From an uncultured Actinomycetes bacterium (GTDB lineage Bacteria > Actinomycetota > Acidimicrobiia > Acidimicrobiales > Microtrichaceae): a DNA stretch of 15,465 bases. Numbering within the stretch: position 1 is the stretch's first letter; the number at the start of each line of letters is the position of its first letter. Shown here in pieces: positions 14,747 to 15,465 of this stretch. The notes below the pieces were generated by a model. That model was given only the letters and a program-made list of their open reading frames with translations, made no database searches and was not told the origin of the DNA. A program made the position numbers and the translations under genes. Location of the stretch: the NCBI GenBank assembly GCA_903953195.1, contig CAJBIS010000248.1:1-15465 (forward strand), given 5' to 3'.

Positions 14747-15465
14747 GTCGGCTCCAGCGACTCGACGGCATGGCGCAACGCAACGGCCGCCTGTACGCCC
14801 AGCGCGACCGGGTCGTCACCGCGCACCTCGACGTGACACACCGGTGCCGGATGCGTGGGCCAGTCGGCCGGAGCGAGCACGGCCCGCAGCACGACCTCGG
14901 GGCCGTCGAACCAGGCGTGGGCGCCCGCAGGGAGCGAGCAGTCGCCGCCGAGCTCCACGAGGAACGACCGTTCGGCGGTCACGTGGGTGCGCGTCTCGGC
15001 ATCATCGATCCCCGAGAGCAGCATGATGGTGTGAGCGTCGTCGGCACGGCACTCGACGGCGAGTGCACCCTGCCCGACCTGCGGCACCATCGTCGACACG
15101 TCGAGGTGCTCGGTGATCCGGTCAGCGAGCCCGAGTCGTTCGAGTGCCGCAGCAGCGACGACGACGGCGTCGACCTCGCCCACTCGGGCGAGTCGCGTCG
15201 CCATGTTCCCGCGCAGTTCCACGAACTGCAGGTCGCCGCGGAGGTGGGCGAGTTGGACGCGTCGCCGCTGTGAGCCGGTCGCGACCACCGCGCCGGTGGG
15301 CAGATCGGCGAGGCCATGACCGACGAGCGCGTCACGGACGTCAGCCCGAGGCGGCGTGGCGGCGATGACGAGTCCCTCCGGCGTGAGCGCCGGAAGATCC
15401 TTCGCCGAGTGCACCGCCAGATCGGCTCGACCGTCGAGCACGGCGCGCTGGACCTCCTTGGCGAA
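14743..15465 (-). CDS. hemC: Porphobilinogen deaminase (hydroxymethylbilane synthase), N-terminus beyond window
   Basis: The frame is open to the right edge and yields 240 C-terminal residues, about three quarters of the usual length. The first visible residues, FAKEVQRAVLDG, match the family region just before the catalytic aspartate, which is Asp23 of the fragment in VHSAKDLP. Other marks are GSQRRRVQL (64-72), ELRGNMATRL (83-92) and QVGQGALAVECR (129-140). Cys176 in GGDCSLPAGA is the expected attachment site of the dipyrromethane cofactor. The enzyme joins four porphobilinogens into hydroxymethylbilane. A GTG at 15441 is inside the conserved domain and is not the real start. In many actinobacteria hemA precedes hemC, so glutamyl-tRNA reductase is expected to the right. 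Confidence 0.97.
   Translation of the reverse strand, partial: FAKEVQRAVLDGRADLAVHSAKDLPALTPEGLVIAATPPRADVRDALVGHGLADLPTGAVVATGSQRRRVQLAHLRGDLQFVELRGNMATRLARVGEVDAVVVAAAALERLGLADRITEHLDVSTMVPQVGQGALAVECRADDAHTIMLLSGIDDAETRTHVTAERSFLVELGGDCSLPAGAHAWFDGPEVVLRAVLAPADWPTHPAPVCHVEVRGDDPVALGVQAAVALRHAVESLEPT

Noticed and set aside
13334..14836. 500-codon plus-strand frame opposite cobA-hemD
   Set aside because: It is antisense to a complete two-domain enzyme and has no domain of its own.
10304..15465. Cobalamin or other riboswitch controlling the hem operon
   Set aside because: All junctions are 4-bp overlaps and the operon's 5' end lies beyond the window, so no leader is available to judge.

Overview
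The window is very GC-rich and codes densely on both strands. GTG and TTG starts are frequent, genes overlap by 4 bp (ATGA/GTGA), and TANNNT -10 boxes lie directly in front of start codons. Together with the protein families this suggests a high-GC actinobacterium. I lean to the Acidimicrobiia (Ilumatobacter-like) from the style of the respiratory operon, but the sequence alone does not prove that placement.

Region 1 (1-5505, minus strand, read right to left) is a seven-gene operon for a quinol:cytochrome c oxidoreductase of the cytochrome b6f/Bacillus bc type. In order it encodes a small tryptophan-rich membrane protein, a 2[4Fe-4S] ferredoxin, a split cytochrome b (a b6-like half, then a subunit-IV-like half with a long N-terminal extension), a Rieske protein, a membrane-anchored dihaem cytochrome c, and a second membrane protein cut by the left edge. 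Electrons should pass from menaquinol or another quinol through cytochrome b and the Rieske centre to the dihaem cytochrome. The ferredoxin and the two unassigned membrane proteins are the unexplained parts.

Region 2 (5506-7124) begins with a 311-bp divergent intergenic region. It holds a candidate CRP/FNR-family operator, two putative promoters and a perfect 12-bp tandem repeat. It is followed on the plus strand by a membrane-anchored monohaem cytochrome c and a small putative lipoprotein. The cytochrome shares an unusual N-terminal motif (consensus [VI]PxHLLxR) with the subunit-IV-like protein, which links the two transcription units.

Region 3 (7093-10286) holds two divergent AI-2E/PerM-family membrane proteins. 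They read outwards from a 14-bp perfect palindrome that places a TAGGCT -10 box on each strand. Each converges with and overlaps a neighbour: the lipoprotein on the left (32 bp), and on the right (38 bp) an unassigned 307-aa membrane protein made from its own apparent leaderless promoter.

Region 4 (10304-15465, minus strand) is a tetrapyrrole operon in the order hemC (partial), cobA-hemD fusion, HAD hydrolase, hemB, hemL. Every junction is a 4-bp overlap, so translational coupling is likely. It covers four steps from glutamate-1-semialdehyde to uroporphyrinogen III, plus the methylation branch to sirohaem/cobalamin. Glutamyl-tRNA reductase (hemA) is expected just beyond the right edge. Haem synthesis lies about 5 kb from a haem-rich respiratory operon, which fits functionally, although the two are separate transcription units.

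I saw no tRNA or rRNA gene, insertion sequence, CRISPR array, prophage gene or convincing intrinsic terminator.
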